A program made the translations under genes and the position numbers. The notes below the pieces were generated by a model, which was not told the DNA's origin, ran no database searches, and saw nothing but the letters and a program-made list of their open reading frames with translations. DNA of 64,000 nucleotides, taken from contig NZ_JACOIJ010000001.1 in the NCBI RefSeq assembly GCF_014692495.1, positions 1 through 64,000 of the forward strand, in the 5' to 3' direction. Source of the stretch: Sphingobacterium litopenaei. GTDB lineage: Bacteria > Bacteroidota > Bacteroidia > Sphingobacteriales > Sphingobacteriaceae. Positions 25,173 to 34,374 of this stretch are shown here, in pieces. Positions within the stretch are counted from its first letter, which is position 1. Each line of letters starts with the position of its first letter.

Positions 25173-25240
25173 GATTTGAGATTTGAGAGCTTAGATGTGA
25201 GACAGAAGAAAATCTAATATCTCACATCTGATATCTCAGA
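25173..25240. repeat. intergenic hairpin between sdhA and sdhB
   Basis: Contains a perfect 10-bp inverted repeat, agatgtgaga (25193-25202) and tctcacatct (25220-25229), flanked by gatttgagatttgaga and gatatctcagac. It resembles the element at 15245-15305 and could act in mRNA processing or attenuation between the two cistrons. Confidence 0.5.
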
Positions 25241-25241
25241 C

Positions 25242-27176
25242 CTATTTATAACTTCTTTGTGTTAACTTAACGTTTTCGAATACTAACTCTTCTTTGTGAA
25301 GAACTTCTGGTTGACCTTCTCCTTTGTATTCCCAAGCAGCTACGTAAGTGAAGTTTTCGTCATCACGTTTAGCTTCACCTTCTTCAGTTTGAGATTCAAG
25401 ACGGAAGTGACCACCACAAGACTCAGCACGGTTCAAAGCATCGTCTACCATCAATTCACCTAATTCGATGAAGTCAGCTACACGACCAGCTTTTTCCAAA
25501 GACATATTCATTTCTTCGTTCTCACCTAATACGTTAGCATTAGTCCAGAATTCTTTTTTCAAGTCTTGAATTAAACCTTTAGCTTTTGTTAAGCCTTCAG
25601 CAGTACGCGCCATACCACAGTATTCCCACATGATGTGACCTAATTCTTTGTGGATATCATCCACAGTCTTAGTACCACGAAGTGATAATAATTTGTTGAT
25701 GTTTTCTTCTACCTCTTTACGAGTTTGCTCGAAAGCAGGGTGATTTTTATCAACAGGAGCGAAACTTCCTAAGTTAGCTAAGTAGTCACCTACAGTGTAA
25801 GGGATTACGAAGTAACCATCTGATAAACCTTGCATCAACGCAGAAGCACCTAAACGGTTAGCACCGTGGTCAGAGAAGTTAGCCTCTCCTAAACAGTATA
25901 AACCTGGTACTGTAGTCATCAAGTTATAGTCAACCCATACACCACCCATTGTATAGTGAACAGCAGGGTAGATACGCATTGGTTGTTTGTATGGATTTTC
26001 GTCTGTGATTTTAGCATACATGTCAAATAAGTTACCATATTTAGCACGTACAGTATCTTCACCCATACGGTTGATAGCATCAGCGAAATCCAAGAATACA
26101 GCGAATCCAGTTTTACCAACACCACGACCATCATCTACCATTTCTTTCGCGTTACGAGAAGCTACGTCACGAGGTACTAAGTTACCGAATGAAGGGTATT
26201 TACGCTCTAAGAAGTAATCTCTGTCCTCTTCTTTGATGTCAGCAGGTTTTAATTCACCTTTACGTAATTTAGCTGCTAATTCTTTTGTTTTAGGAACCCA
26301 TACACGACCATCGTTACGTAATGACTCAGACATCAACGTTAATTTTGATTGGTGATCACCAGTAACTGGGATACATGTAGGGTGGATCTGTGTGTAACAA
26401 GGGTTTGCGAAGAATGCACCACGTTTGTGAGCTCTCCAAGAAGCTGTTACGTTACATCCCATTGCATTTGTAGATAAGAAGAATACGTTACCGTATCCAC
26501 CAGTACACAATAATACAGCGTGACCTTCGTGTGCTTCGATTTTACCCGTTACTAAATCACGAGTGATGATACCTTTAGCTTGACCATCGATTTTTACTAA
26601 ATCCAACATCTCGTGACGAGTGTAAGATTTAACTTTTCCTTTGTGGATTTGACGGTTCAAAGCGGAGTAAGCACCTAATAATAATTGTTGTCCAGTTTGA
26701 CCACGTGCGTAGAACGTACGGGAAACCTGAGCACCACCGAATGAACGGTTATCTAATAAACCTCCGTATTCACGAGCGAAAGGAACACCTTGTGCCACAC
26801 ATTGGTCGATGATATTTACTGAGTTTTCAGCAAGACGGTATACGTTAGCCTCACGAGCACGGTAGTCACCCCCTTTGATCGTATCGTAGAATAAACGGAA
26901 AACAGAGTCGCCGTCATTTTGATAGTTTTTAGCAGCGTTGATACCACCTTGAGCAGCGATAGAGTGCGCACGACGTGGTGAATCTTGGTAACAGAAAGTT
27001 TTTACGTTGTAACCAAGCTCTGCTAATGAAGCAGCTGCAGAAGCACCTGCTAATCCTGTACCTACTACGATAATAGTAAACTTACGTTTGTTGGCAGGAT
27101 TCACCAACTTCATGTTGAATTTATGTTTTGACCATTTCTCGGCTAATGGGCCTGCTGGTACTTTAGAATCTAACAT
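25242..27176 (-). CDS. sdhA: succinate dehydrogenase/fumarate reductase flavoprotein subunit
   Basis: A 644-residue FAD subunit oxidising succinate (or reducing fumarate). FAD-binding GxGxxG-like site [21 protein letters not shown]; the covalent-flavin histidine region [20 protein letters not shown]; the active-site segment [23 protein letters not shown] and catalytic Arg context [17 protein letters not shown]-terminal [22 protein letters not shown]. Slightly longer than E. coli SdhA, normal for this type. It starts 21 bp after the sdhC stop. Confidence 0.96.
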   Translation of the reverse strand: MLDSKVPAGPLAEKWSKHKFNMKLVNPANKRKFTIIVVGTGLAGASAAASLAELGYNVKTFCYQDSPRRAHSIAAQGGINAAKNYQNDGDSVFRLFYDTIKGGDYRAREANVYRLAENSVNIIDQCVAQGVPFAREYGGLLDNRSFGGAQVSRTFYARGQTGQQLLLGAYSALNRQIHKGKVKSYTRHEMLDLVKIDGQAKGIITRDLVTGKIEAHEGHAVLLCTGGYGNVFFLSTNAMGCNVTASWRAHKRGAFFANPCYTQIHPTCIPVTGDHQSKLTLMSESLRNDGRVWVPKTKELAAKLRKGELKPADIKEEDRDYFLERKYPSFGNLVPRDVASRNAKEMVDDGRGVGKTGFAVFLDFADAINRMGEDTVRAKYGNLFDMYAKITDENPYKQPMRIYPAVHYTMGGVWVDYNLMTTVPGLYCLGEANFSDHGANRLGASALMQGLSDGYFVIPYTVGDYLANLGSFAPVDKNHPAFEQTRKEVEENINKLLSLRGTKTVDDIHKELGHIMWEYCGMARTAEGLTKAKGLIQDLKKEFWTNANVLGENEEMNMSLEKAGRVADFIELGELMVDDALNRAESCGGHFRLESQTEEGEAKRDDENFTYVAAWEYKGEGQPEVLHKEELVFENVKLTQRSYK

Positions 27177-27197
27177 ATCTTTATTTTTAAATAGAGA

Positions 27198-27983
27198 TTA
27201 CAAACCTTTGAAAAAGAAATACAATGGCATTGCAGCGAATGCAATAGGGATAATCACACCGAATACCCAAATACCTACTGACTTAACGAATCCAATATAT
27301 CTTCTGTGGTTGAAACCTATAGTTTGGAATGCAGATTGGAAACCATGAATTAAGTGGAATGCCAACGCAGCCATAGCTACTACGTATAATAATACGATGA
27401 AAGGATTTTGGAATGTATAAGCTACTTGCTTGTACAAATCTTTTGTTTGAACAGTTTCTACACCATTGTTTTCGAAGATTTTAACACCATCGTAAGTTGC
27501 AGGTAATTCGTCTGAAGAAATTGTTTGACGATTTCCTGTTGCTACTTCTGTGTTGTACTCGATGTAAGGTGTAGTACCGAATTTGTATTGGTACCAGAAG
27601 TTTTGCATATGTGTAGCTAAGAATACTAAAATAATAGTACCTAAGATACCCATATTGCGTGAGTTCCACTTACTGTTTTCATTACCTGCAGATTGGTTGT
27701 AACCAATAGGTCTTGCTGCCTTATTCTTTGTTGTCAAGATTAATGCGTAGACAGCGTGAATGATAATAGAAGCATAAAGTAAGTATGAAACTACTTTAAT
27801 AGGAGCGAAGTGCGTCATGAAATACGCATAATTGTTGAATGCATAGCCTTCGTCATTCTTAAATAACTGTAAGTTACCAATCAAGTGGATTACCAGGAAC
27901 GAACATAAAAATAGTCCTGTTAAGCTCATGATTAATTTCTTACCTAGAGAAGAACTAAATAGCGGCTTTGATTTACTACTCAT
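27198..27983 (-). CDS. sdhC: succinate dehydrogenase cytochrome b subunit
   Basis: A 261-residue di-haem b membrane anchor with five hydrophobic helices, replacing the SdhC/SdhD pair of Proteobacteria (type B enzyme, usually menaquinone-linked). Helix one is LIMSLTGLFLCSFLVIHLIGNLQLF with a haem-ligand His, helix two VSYLLYASIIIHAVYALILT with another, and the fourth and fifth contain LLYVVAMAALAFHLIHGFQSAF and GVIIPIAFAAMPLYFFF. First gene of the operon; a -7 box (TACTTTTG) lies 27 bp upstream. Confidence 0.95.
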   Translation of the reverse strand: MSSKSKPLFSSSLGKKLIMSLTGLFLCSFLVIHLIGNLQLFKNDEGYAFNNYAYFMTHFAPIKVVSYLLYASIIIHAVYALILTTKNKAARPIGYNQSAGNENSKWNSRNMGILGTIILVFLATHMQNFWYQYKFGTTPYIEYNTEVATGNRQTISSDELPATYDGVKIFENNGVETVQTKDLYKQVAYTFQNPFIVLLYVVAMAALAFHLIHGFQSAFQTIGFNHRRYIGFVKSVGIWVFGVIIPIAFAAMPLYFFFKGL

Positions 27984-28010
27984 TATCCTTTAATGTTTAA
28001 ATTTTTCTTG

Positions 28011-28018
28011 CAAAAGTA
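28011..28018 (-). promoter_or_regulatory. -7 element of sdhCAB
   Basis: TACTTTTG on the minus strand 27 bp before the sdhC ATG, matching TAnnTTTG. Confidence 0.55.
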
Positions 28019-28122
28019 CCTAATCATTTATTAAAATGACTTTAAACACATAAAAAAGATATAATTTAGAATTGTTCTAAGTAATCTCTTTTGTAGATTA
28101 ACACGTACCTTCATTTACCAAA

Positions 28123-28150
28123 AAAGGTTCACTTTATTCGGTGAACCTTT
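28123..28150 (-). terminator. terminator of porin-family gene
   Basis: 10-bp stem aaaggttcac/gtgaaccttt around an 8-base loop, between the convergent ends of this gene and the sdh promoter region. Confidence 0.75.
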
Positions 28151-28169
28151 TAATTAAATAATATAGATT

Positions 28170-28787
28170 TTAAAACAAACTATAACCAACACTGATAGTC
28201 CATAGATTTAAGGTTTGCTTACCGGCAGTTTCGTTTCTGCTGATATTACCTAAACCGTATTCATAACGTAAATCCACGATCAATTTACTGAAGTCAATTC
28301 CTGTCCCTACTACTAATGAAGAAAATTTATCTTTGTAATTTTTCAATCCTTCATTTATAGTACCTGTTACGTTGTCTTTATACGAGTTATTTTCATCTAC
28401 TACAAAAGAGAATAATGGGCCTGCTTGTAATTTCAATTTAATAGGGCCTACTGGAAATTTAGTTCCTAATAAAATAGGCACGTCGATATTCGTGAATTTC
28501 AAGTCGCCTTTTACAAAGTCGCTTCCTGCATTATCTGCATCAGGATGAATAGTAGCACTTTTGCTCGTAAAATATGCCTCTGGCTGAATATGGAATTGAT
28601 TTCCACCAATTCTTCCCCAAATACCTGCTAAAAAGCCTACACTATTGTTATTATCAAAGATGCTTTTATCTGTTTTCAAAGTCGCGACATTAAAGCCTGC
28701 CTTTACCCCAAGCTTTAGATCTTGTGCATTTGCAGAAAATGTGCATGCACTAGCGACGAATAATCCTAATAATATTGCTTTTTTCAT
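28170..28787 (-). CDS. outer-membrane beta-barrel (PorT-like) protein
   Basis: A 205-residue outer-membrane protein with signal peptide 1-21 (FSANAQD). The mature protein has alternating hydrophobic/polar strands starting LKLGVKAGFNVATLKTD and ending with aromatic WTISVGYSLF, the C-terminal strand pattern of barrels inserted by BAM. It fits the outer membrane protein beta-barrel family PF13568 common in Bacteroidetes. Specific role unknown. Confidence 0.8.
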   Translation of the reverse strand: MKKAILLGLFVASACTFSANAQDLKLGVKAGFNVATLKTDKSIFDNNNSVGFLAGIWGRIGGNQFHIQPEAYFTSKSATIHPDADNAGSDFVKGDLKFTNIDVPILLGTKFPVGPIKLKLQAGPLFSFVVDENNSYKDNVTGTINEGLKNYKDKFSSLVVGTGIDFSKLIVDLRYEYGLGNISRNETAGKQTLNLWTISVGYSLF

Positions 28788-28837
28788 ATTATAAATGTTA
28801 TTTTAGTCAGTAAAATTATAAATTCATTCATTAAATT

Positions 28838-29053
28838 ATGTCAGGCCTTAAAATTACTAATTCCGATTGGGAAATTCTTAAAATAAAGCTTCAACGCAAA
28901 TATAATCATTTGTCTGCTGATGATCTTTCGTATAATGAAGGGGAAGAACCCCAACTTATTAATAGATTATCAAAACGTTTGAAACGTACCCAAGAGTATA
29001 TTATCTTCACACTCTCAAAACAATTAGCAGATCTTTCAAGTAATAGATTGTAA
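28838..29053 (+). CDS. small CsbD-like protein
   Basis: A 71-residue basic protein. NSDWEILKIKLQRKYNHLSADDL followed by EPQLINRLSKRLKRT recalls the CsbD family layout (WDQIKGKWKQLKGK...LTDDDL...REQLVGKIQ), a short stress-induced helical protein of unknown biochemical role. The similarity is moderate. It is 8 bp upstream of csaA and divergent from the porin-family gene. Confidence 0.55.
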   Translation: MSGLKITNSDWEILKIKLQRKYNHLSADDLSYNEGEEPQLINRLSKRLKRTQEYIIFTLSKQLADLSSNRL

Positions 29054-29061
29054 CAAGTAAA

Positions 29062-29397
29062 ATGGAAATTAGTTGGGCGGATTTTGAAAAAGTTGATTTA
29101 AGAGTAGGAACGATACTAGAAGTGAATGATTTTCCAGAGGCTCGCAAGCCTGCTTATCAACTGCAAATAGATTTTGGTGAAGAGATCGGGATTCGTAAAT
29201 CCAGTGCACAGATCACTAAACATTATACCAAGGAAGAATTGGTCGGAAGACAGATTGTAGCTGTAGTAAACTTTCCAAGAAAACAAATCGGAAAATTTAT
29301 GTCCGAGTGTTTAGTTACAGGTTTTGCTGACGAAAATGGCGATATTGTTTTGACTAGTGTAGAACGAGAATTGCCGAATGGGGCAAAATTAATGTAG
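29062..29397 (+). CDS. csaA: CsaA family tRNA-binding protein
   Basis: A 111-residue single OB-fold (EMAP/tRNA-binding domain) protein. ADFEKVDLRVGTILEVNDFPEARKPAY and the C-terminal FVTGFADENGDIVL-like segment (ECLVTGFADENGDIVLT) are diagnostic of CsaA, reported as a dimeric tRNA-binding, secretion-related chaperone in Bacillus. The stop is followed one base later by the tadA start, so both tRNA-related genes are coupled. Confidence 0.9.
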   Translation: MEISWADFEKVDLRVGTILEVNDFPEARKPAYQLQIDFGEEIGIRKSSAQITKHYTKEELVGRQIVAVVNFPRKQIGKFMSECLVTGFADENGDIVLTSVERELPNGAKLM

Positions 29398-29398
29398 C

Positions 29399-29869
29399 AT
29401 GAGAATATATAATTTTGAAGAGGAAGCAGAAAGTGTTAATGTAGATGAAATCTATATGAAGGAAGCTTTTAAGCTTGCCCAAAAAGCTTATGAAGAAGAT
29501 GAAGTGCCAATAGGCGCGGTAATAGTATCTCAGGGTAAGATAATAGGAAAGGGATACAACCTCACAGAACGTCTCAATGATGTGACTGCACATGCTGAAA
29601 TGCAAGCTTTCACAGCAGCAGCAAATTTTTTAGGAGGTAAATATCTAAAGGATTGCACCTTGTATGTAACCGTAGAACCCTGTGTAATGTGTGCCGGAGC
29701 TTCATATTGGACACAAATATCTCGTATTGTTTACGGAGCAAAAGATGAGAAACGTGGATATGCTTCTGTAAATCCGAAAATAATGCACCCCAAAACACTA
29801 ATTACATCAGGTATCATGGAGGCCGAGTGTAGTGAGCTGATGAAAAGATTTTTCAAAAGCAAACGATAA
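29399..29869 (+). CDS. tadA: tRNA-specific adenosine deaminase
   Basis: A 156-residue zinc deaminase converting adenosine-34 to inosine in tRNA-Arg(ACG). The zinc and proton-shuttle residues are in TAHAEMQAF (HxE) and VEPCVMCAGA (PCxxC). The preceding DEVPIGAVIVSQGKIIGKGYNL is typical of TadA rather than of cytidine deaminases. It is slightly N-terminally extended (about 12 residues, EEEAESVNVDE) relative to E. coli TadA. Starts one base after csaA. Confidence 0.93.
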   Translation: MRIYNFEEEAESVNVDEIYMKEAFKLAQKAYEEDEVPIGAVIVSQGKIIGKGYNLTERLNDVTAHAEMQAFTAAANFLGGKYLKDCTLYVTVEPCVMCAGASYWTQISRIVYGAKDEKRGYASVNPKIMHPKTLITSGIMEAECSELMKRFFKSKR

Positions 29870-29973
29870 ACTTTTCCACAAAATGGCATTAAAATGAAAC
29901 ATTACGACTGACGAATTGTTATATTCGTATTGTATTTTAATATTAAAATTCGATAATTAAAAAATAAGTAACT

Positions 29974-30582
29974 ATGGCATTTGAATTAGAAGCGTTACCA
30001 TACGCAAATGACGCATTAGAACCACATATTGATAGAGAAACGATGGAAATCCATCATGATCGTCACCACCAAGCTTATGTTGACAACTTAAACAAAGCTA
30101 TCGCTGGTACAGACGCTGAAAATGCTTCTTTAGAAGATATTTTGGCTAACATTAGCAAATACCCAGCTGCTGTTCGTAACAACGGTGGTGGTCACTATAA
30201 TCACAAATTATTCTGGTCTATTTTAGGACCAAACGCAGGGGGTGAGCCTACTGGTGAATTAGCGGATGCTATAAATGAAGCTTTCGGTTCATTCGCTGAA
30301 TTGAAAACTCAATTGCAAAATGCAGGGGCTACTCGTTTTGGTTCTGGTTGGTCTTGGTTAATCGTTACTACTGAAGGTAAATTAGCTGTAACTTCTACAC
30401 CTAACCAAGATAACCCATTAATGGATGTAGCAGAAGTAAAAGGTACTCCAATCTTAGGTATTGATGTGTGGGAGCACGCTTATTACCTAAAATATCAAAA
30501 CAAACGTCCAGCCTATTTAGATGCAATCTTCAATGTAATCAATTGGGATGCAGTAGCAGCAAACTACATAGCAGCTAAATAA
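29974..30582 (+). CDS. sodA: superoxide dismutase (Fe/Mn)
   Basis: A 202-residue Fe/Mn SOD dismutating superoxide in the cytoplasm. Metal ligands: His27-His28 region in [17 protein letters not shown], the second His in [11 protein letters not shown], and Asp/His in [33 protein letters not shown] and [14 protein letters not shown] are family signatures. Whether it prefers Fe or Mn cannot be read from these motifs, so the symbol is provisional. Confidence 0.95.
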   Translation: MAFELEALPYANDALEPHIDRETMEIHHDRHHQAYVDNLNKAIAGTDAENASLEDILANISKYPAAVRNNGGGHYNHKLFWSILGPNAGGEPTGELADAINEAFGSFAELKTQLQNAGATRFGSGWSWLIVTTEGKLAVTSTPNQDNPLMDVAEVKGTPILGIDVWEHAYYLKYQNKRPAYLDAIFNVINWDAVAANYIAAK

Positions 30583-30605
30583 TTTGGATCTTATACAAGA
30601 TTTGA

Positions 30606-30633
30606 AAAGGCGACATCGATGTATGTCGCCTTT
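30606..30633 (+). terminator. sod terminator
   Basis: 11-bp stem aaaggcgacat/atgtcgccttt with cgatgt loop and trailing T-rich tract. Confidence 0.85.
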
Positions 30634-30654
30634 ATTATTTAATTTCGTGGGGAT

Positions 30655-31305
30655 ATGAAAATTTTTAGAATAATCATATTAAGCATTTCAATATTCGGTA
30701 TGTTATCTTGTCAAAGCAAGGCCAAACTGAATAAGGAATACGTAAAAATAGAAGGAAGTAAAATGGAAAATAGAGAAGTTGCAATTTTAGCAGGAGGCTG
30801 TTTTTGGTGCATTGAGGCGCCGTTGTTGTTATTAGATGGTGTAGATACCGTAGTTTCGGGTTACATTGGTGGTGATGTGGAAAATCCTACATACGCTCAG
30901 GTTTGTACAGGAATGACAGGCCATGCGGAAGCCGTAAAAATAACTTATGACACGACTAAAATTTCATTTGATGAATTATTAGAAGTGTTTTTTACAATGC
31001 ATGATCCTACGCAATTGAATCGTCAGGGTAATGATATTGGAACACAATACCGATCAGCGATTTTCCCAATTAACCAAGAGCAGCAAGAAAAATCCCGTTA
31101 TTATATCAATGAATTGAATAAATCGGGGGCTTACGATTCTCCATTGGTTACTACAATAGAAAAAGCAGATAAATTCTATCAAGCGGAAGATTATCATCAA
31201 AATTACTACAATAACAATCCAAATGAGATGTACTGTCAGTTGGTAGCACGTCCAAAAGTCGAAAAAGTAAAGAAAGTTTTCGCGAATAAACTAAAGAACA
31301 AGTAG
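30655..31305 (+). CDS. msrA: peptide-methionine (S)-S-oxide reductase, lipoprotein form
   Basis: A 216-residue MsrA reducing the S-epimer of methionine sulfoxide. A lipoprotein signal precedes the enzyme (IFGMLSC, lipid Cys19). The catalytic Cys49 lies in LAGGCFWCIEAP; TGHAEAVKITYDT and FFTMHDPTQLNRQGNDIGTQYRS follow the family. Being lipid-anchored it probably repairs extracytoplasmic proteins, unlike cytoplasmic MsrA. It lies just after sod, both serving oxidative defence, though a terminator separates them. Confidence 0.93.
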   Translation: MKIFRIIILSISIFGMLSCQSKAKLNKEYVKIEGSKMENREVAILAGGCFWCIEAPLLLLDGVDTVVSGYIGGDVENPTYAQVCTGMTGHAEAVKITYDTTKISFDELLEVFFTMHDPTQLNRQGNDIGTQYRSAIFPINQEQQEKSRYYINELNKSGAYDSPLVTTIEKADKFYQAEDYHQNYYNNNPNEMYCQLVARPKVEKVKKVFANKLKNK

Positions 31306-31314
31306 ATTCGACGC

Positions 31315-32184
31315 ATGAAACCGATTCAATTTACTGTTTCTGTTTACGGTGAAGGTGTTTTTGCTGTATTGGAAGACAAAAAAGAGAATTTTTACAACTA
31401 TTATCATCGCCATGATGAAGCGCAGGTGACGTATATCCTACGAGGAAAAGGAACGATAATGGTTGGTAATGTCATGCAGTCTTTCCAATCTGGAGATATT
31501 TTCGTTCTGAAGCCGAATGAACCGCATATGTTTGATCGGGAAGTAGAAACAGAAGAAGAGAAAGGGGATATTCACGCCATACATATTTTTGTCAATCTCG
31601 AGCGGATGAAAAAATTGTATCACATCCCCGAATTTGAATCGGTTCGTGATTATTTGCAGGAATTGCATACCTCCAAAATGTTGGATCGTGCTATTTCCGA
31701 ATCGATGATGCATTTTTTTACCAACCTTATGGTAAAGACGGGAATGCCTCGCTTCACTGAATTTTTACAATTGCTTCATGCTTTGACCCAGCATCGAAAT
31801 GATGCCATATCATTGTATTCGGGAGTGCGTGATATGAGTTATTCGGATAAAGATGGCGTGCGCATAAGTCAGGTTTATAAATATACCTTTGATAAATACC
31901 AGGAGGATATTTCGGTGGATCAAGTAGCTTCTTTGGTGCATATGACACCTACTTCGTTTTGTAAGTTTTTCAAAAAGCATACAATGAAAACGTACATCAC
32001 GTTCTTAAATGAGGTGCGCATTGAGAAAGCTTGTCAAATTTTACTCAATAACAAATCAGAAAATATAGCTGAAGCTGCTTTTCAAGTTGGCTTTAATAAT
32101 ATTGTTCACTTCAATCGTGTCTTCAAAGCGATTACCAAAATGTCACCAAAAAAATATATTCAAGCGCATAGCTTAGAGATATAA
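31315..32184 (+). CDS. AraC-family transcriptional regulator with cupin domain
   Basis: A 289-residue regulator. The N-terminal cupin (about residues 20-100) shows HRHDEAQVTYILRGKGTIMVG and FQSGDIFVLKPNEPHMF, the usual ligand-sensing fold. The C-terminal double helix-turn-helix (about 185-289) shows ISVDQVASLVHMTPTSFCKFFKKHTMKT and IAEAAFQVGFNNIVHFNRVFKAITKMSPKKY. It starts 9 bp after msrA and could be in one unit with it. Ligand and targets are unknown; the pruA gene follows after a 425-bp gap. Confidence 0.9.
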   Translation: MKPIQFTVSVYGEGVFAVLEDKKENFYNYYHRHDEAQVTYILRGKGTIMVGNVMQSFQSGDIFVLKPNEPHMFDREVETEEEKGDIHAIHIFVNLERMKKLYHIPEFESVRDYLQELHTSKMLDRAISESMMHFFTNLMVKTGMPRFTEFLQLLHALTQHRNDAISLYSGVRDMSYSDKDGVRISQVYKYTFDKYQEDISVDQVASLVHMTPTSFCKFFKKHTMKTYITFLNEVRIEKACQILLNNKSENIAEAAFQVGFNNIVHFNRVFKAITKMSPKKYIQAHSLEI

Positions 32185-32235
32185 AAATTCTTTAAGCTAT
32201 TATTTTAGTAAGTCATAGAATGCAGTAAGAATTCT

Positions 32236-32297
32236 AAACCTCGATTGAATCGGTTATATAGTTAGAGATTCCTCCTATTGTCGGAATGACGAGGTTT
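32236..32297. repeat. intergenic hairpin aaacctcg...cgaggttt
   Basis: Inverted arms aaacctcg (32236-32243) and cgaggttt (32290-32297); the interior contains agagattcctcc and gtcggaatgacg, the same vocabulary as the neighbouring palindromic repeat. Confidence 0.5.
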
Positions 32298-32303
32298 ATT
32301 AAT

Positions 32304-32409
32304 GTCATTTCGAACGGAACGGAGTGTAGTGAGAAATGTGAAATTTGGAGATTTAAACTTCAGTACTTCTATTTAGTACTTCATAGACTTCTCCTTATGT
32401 CGAAGTGAC
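32304..32409. repeat. interspersed GTCATTTCGAACG palindromic repeat, copy 2
   Basis: gtcatttcgaacggaacgga on the left with gtgagaaat, and acttctccttatgtcgaagtgac on the right, forming a long imperfect hairpin; related to 17441-17509 and 48787-48859. The remainder of the 32185-32610 gap is AT-rich and I see nothing else in it except the upstream region of pruA. Confidence 0.65.
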
Positions 32410-32610
32410 GCTAAAAAAGGTATCTGGACACCACTTTTTACTTTTTAATTTTGACTTCTTAATTTTACCTCGTAAACCTAAATTAGCTTGAATTTCAATA
32501 AAATTCAATTACTTATCTATTGATTTGATAGAATATGTTTATTCATGGATAAATAGAGTAAAGCCATGCGCATACTTTCTATGTAAATTTACATTCAAAT
32601 AAATACGATT

Positions 32611-34245
32611 ATGTTAAAAGGATTTTTCAACGTTCCGGCTCCTGTTAATGAGCCAGTATATACATACGCTCCAGGTACCAAAGAGCGTGCATTATTGAAA
32701 GCTGCAATTGCGGAAGCAAGAGCGCAAGAAATTGATGTTCCGATGTACATCGGAGGTGCAGAAGTGCGCACAGAAAATAAAGCTAAACTTACGCCTCCAC
32801 ACGATCACCAACATGTATTAGGATATTATTCTCAAGGTACAAAACAACATGTTACGGACGCTATCAACGCAGCATTAACAGCTAAAAACGATTGGGAAAA
32901 CTTAGCATGGGAGCAACGTGCGGCTGTTTTCTTGAAAGCAGCGGAGTTGATTTCTACGAAATACCGTTACAAATTAAATGCTGCTACGATGTTAGGCCAA
33001 TCTAAAAACCCTTATCAAGCAGAGATTGATTCAGCATGCGAAATCGTAGATTTCTTACGTTTCAATGTTAAATACATGTCTGAAATCTACCAACAACAAC
33101 CTCCAGCAAATAGCAAAGGTGTATGGAACCGTGTAGAGCAACGTCCTTTAGAAGGTTTTATTTTTGCACTGACGCCATTCAACTTTACGGCAATTGCAGG
33201 TAACTTGCCTACTTGTGTGGCAATGATGGGTAACGTAGTGGTGTGGAAACCTTCAAATACACAAATTTATTCAGCTAATGTATTGATGCAAATCTTCAAA
33301 GAAGCTGGTCTTCCTGACGGTGTTATCAACTTAGTATATGTGTCGGGTCCAGATGCCGGTGATGTAATTTTCAAACACCCTGATTTCGCTGGTATCCACT
33401 TTACAGGTTCTACTGGTGTATTCCAAGATATTTGGAAAACTATCGGTGAGAATATCCACCGTTATAAAACTTACCCTCGTATCGTAGGTGAAACTGGTGG
33501 TAAAGACTTTATCGTAGCCCATTCTTCGGCTGATATCAAAGTGTTGAATACAGCTTTAGTTCGTGGAGCTTTCGAATTTCAGGGACAAAAATGTTCTGCT
33601 GCTTCACGAGCTTATATCCCTCAATCTTTATGGGGTGAGTTGAAAGGATTGATGGAAGCGGATATCAAATCATTCAAAATTGGCGGTACGGAAGATTTTT
33701 CTAACTTCATCAATGCCGTAATCGATGAGAAAGCTTTTGATAAAATCACAAAATATATAGACAGAGCAAAAGAATCAGCGGATGCAGAAGTGGTCATTGG
33801 TGGTGAATATGACAAATCAAAAGGTTATTTCATTCATCCAACAGTAATTTTAGCGAAAACTCCGGATTACGAAACATTATCAGAAGAATTGTTCGGTCCA
33901 GTATTGACTATCTATGTTTACGAGGATGCTAAATTCGAAGAAACGTTGAAATTAGTTGATTCTACTTCAATTTACGCATTGACAGGTTCGATTATCGCAC
34001 AAGATAGATATGCAATTGAGAAAGCAACTTACGAATTGCGTAATGCTGCAGGTAACTTCTACATCAACGATAAATGTACAGGAGCTGTAGTAGGTCAACA
34101 ACCATTTGGTGGTGCTAGAGGTTCAGGTACTAATGATAAAGCAGGTTCGATGATCAATTTATTACGTTGGGTTTCTCCACGTACGATTAAAGAAACATTT
34201 ACTCCAGATACGGATTATAGATATCCATTTTTATCTGAAGAATAA
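32611..34245 (+). CDS. pruA: 1-pyrroline-5-carboxylate dehydrogenase
   Basis: A 544-residue aldehyde-dehydrogenase-superfamily enzyme oxidising glutamate semialdehyde (from P5C) to glutamate, the second step of proline catabolism. The catalytic residues are visible: Glu294 in VGETGGKDFIV and Cys328 in FQGQKCSAASRAYIP. The NAD-binding FTGSTGVF, EELFGPVLTIYVYED and C-terminal GGARGSGTNDKAGS match the eukaryotic-type stand-alone P5CDH. There is no fused or adjacent proline dehydrogenase in this window. Confidence 0.93.
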   Translation: MLKGFFNVPAPVNEPVYTYAPGTKERALLKAAIAEARAQEIDVPMYIGGAEVRTENKAKLTPPHDHQHVLGYYSQGTKQHVTDAINAALTAKNDWENLAWEQRAAVFLKAAELISTKYRYKLNAATMLGQSKNPYQAEIDSACEIVDFLRFNVKYMSEIYQQQPPANSKGVWNRVEQRPLEGFIFALTPFNFTAIAGNLPTCVAMMGNVVVWKPSNTQIYSANVLMQIFKEAGLPDGVINLVYVSGPDAGDVIFKHPDFAGIHFTGSTGVFQDIWKTIGENIHRYKTYPRIVGETGGKDFIVAHSSADIKVLNTALVRGAFEFQGQKCSAASRAYIPQSLWGELKGLMEADIKSFKIGGTEDFSNFINAVIDEKAFDKITKYIDRAKESADAEVVIGGEYDKSKGYFIHPTVILAKTPDYETLSEELFGPVLTIYVYEDAKFEETLKLVDSTSIYALTGSIIAQDRYAIEKATYELRNAAGNFYINDKCTGAVVGQQPFGGARGSGTNDKAGSMINLLRWVSPRTIKETFTPDTDYRYPFLSEE

Positions 34246-34268
34246 TATAGATGTTTGATTAGGTTGCG

Positions 34269-34297
34269 AAGCTCCGAGATTTTCTCGGAGCTTTTTT
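34269..34297 (+). terminator. pruA terminator
   Basis: 11-bp stem aagctccgaga/tctcggagctt, 3-base loop, then a T run. Confidence 0.9.
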
Positions 34298-34374
34298 AGT
34301 TTATGGGATCTTAGCGAGGATTTATTAATCCAAAACATTATATTAGTACTGTATCGAAACCTAAAATTGATTCT

